Source of the DNA: Sediminibacterium sp.
GTDB taxonomy: Bacteria; Bacteroidota; Bacteroidia; Chitinophagales; Chitinophagaceae
Direction of reading: 5' to 3'
NCBI GenBank assembly: GCA_030832695.1
Contig: JAURIP010000001.1
Span: 1 to 22,464 of the forward strand
DNA length: 22,464 bases
Positions 22,397-22,464 of the stretch are shown piece by piece. The notes beneath the pieces were generated by a model that worked only from the letters and a program-made list of their open reading frames with translations, ran no database searches and had not been told where the DNA came from. Each line of letters begins with the position of its first letter. Position 1 is the first letter of the stretch. A program made the translations under genes and the position numbers.

Positions 22397-22464
22397 GTGA
22401 GACTAAAGTCATTAGAAATCAAGGGGTTCAAGAGCTTTGCTGACAAAACAATTGTAAGTTTTGA
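22397..22464 (+). CDS. smc: Chromosome segregation ATPase Smc, N-terminal start (partial)
   Basis: The first 22 codons run off the right edge: starting at GTG they read MRLKSLEIKGFKSFADKTIV and onward. This is the highly conserved N-terminus of Smc, where the strand and KGFKSF turn precede the Walker A loop, which lies beyond the window. An upstream ATG at 22364 is in another context and stops after seven codons, so GTG is the start. The family forms ATP-driven DNA-loop-extruding complexes with ScpA and ScpB. Confidence 0.88.
   Translation, partial: MRLKSLEIKGFKSFADKTIVSF

Noticed and set aside
1..22464. CRISPR arrays, tRNA or rRNA genes, insertion sequences, phage or defence genes
   Set aside because: No direct-repeat arrays, RNA gene cores, transposases or terminal repeats were seen anywhere; gene content is housekeeping and carbohydrate metabolism.

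Overview
The window looks like chromosome from a low-GC member of the Bacteroidota, probably Chitinophagaceae or a close relative. The evidence is the family content (a Bacteroidota-style UbiA/Maf/KdsC group, a long PurM, FtsE beside Smc), AT-rich intergenic DNA without Shine-Dalgarno motifs, and repeated TAnnTTTG elements, the -7 box of this phylum, about 20 bases before start codons. The genus assignment is inference. There is no tRNA, rRNA, CRISPR array, insertion sequence or phage gene, and no gene-free stretch over 300 bases. The largest gaps are the left edge (1-196), 4771-4948, 8574-8727 and 16770-16928.

Layout. (1) Positions 1-57 may hold the first codons of a minus-strand gene leaving the window. 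(2) 197-2985 is a plus-strand group: adrenodoxin-type ferredoxin, IscX, KdsC-like phosphatase, UbiA prenyltransferase and Maf. (3) 3044-4770 is a minus-strand pair: OsmC/Ohr-type peroxiredoxin and a di-iron membrane hydroxylase resembling alkylglycerol monooxygenase. (4) lipA (4949-5878) ends at a very strong bidirectional terminator. (5) 5987-16769 is an alpha-glucan locus. A minus-strand pair (FHS-family sugar transporter and ROK sugar kinase) diverges from glgA, glgC, an SLC45-like disaccharide transporter, an exported GH13 enzyme and glgB. (6) 16929-18256 holds two unrecognised proteins converging on a second strong terminator. (7) 18364-22464 is housekeeping: holA, ribF (tails overlapping holA), purM, ftsE and the first 22 codons of smc.

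How the genes work together. The glucan locus links import and storage. The exported GH13 enzyme would trim maltodextrins in the periplasm, the SLC45-like carrier would bring in disaccharide, and the FHS carrier plus ROK kinase would bring in and phosphorylate glucose. GlgC, GlgA and GlgB then make ADP-glucose and branched glycogen. No SusC/SusD outer-membrane pair, glycogen phosphorylase or debranching enzyme is present here.

I did not find a clearly new multi-gene system. The points most worth a second look are the alkylglycerol monooxygenase-like hydroxylase close to a UbiA prenyltransferase, the ROK kinase lacking its zinc cysteines, the 17-base palindrome before the SLC45-like transporter, and the two unrecognised proteins.
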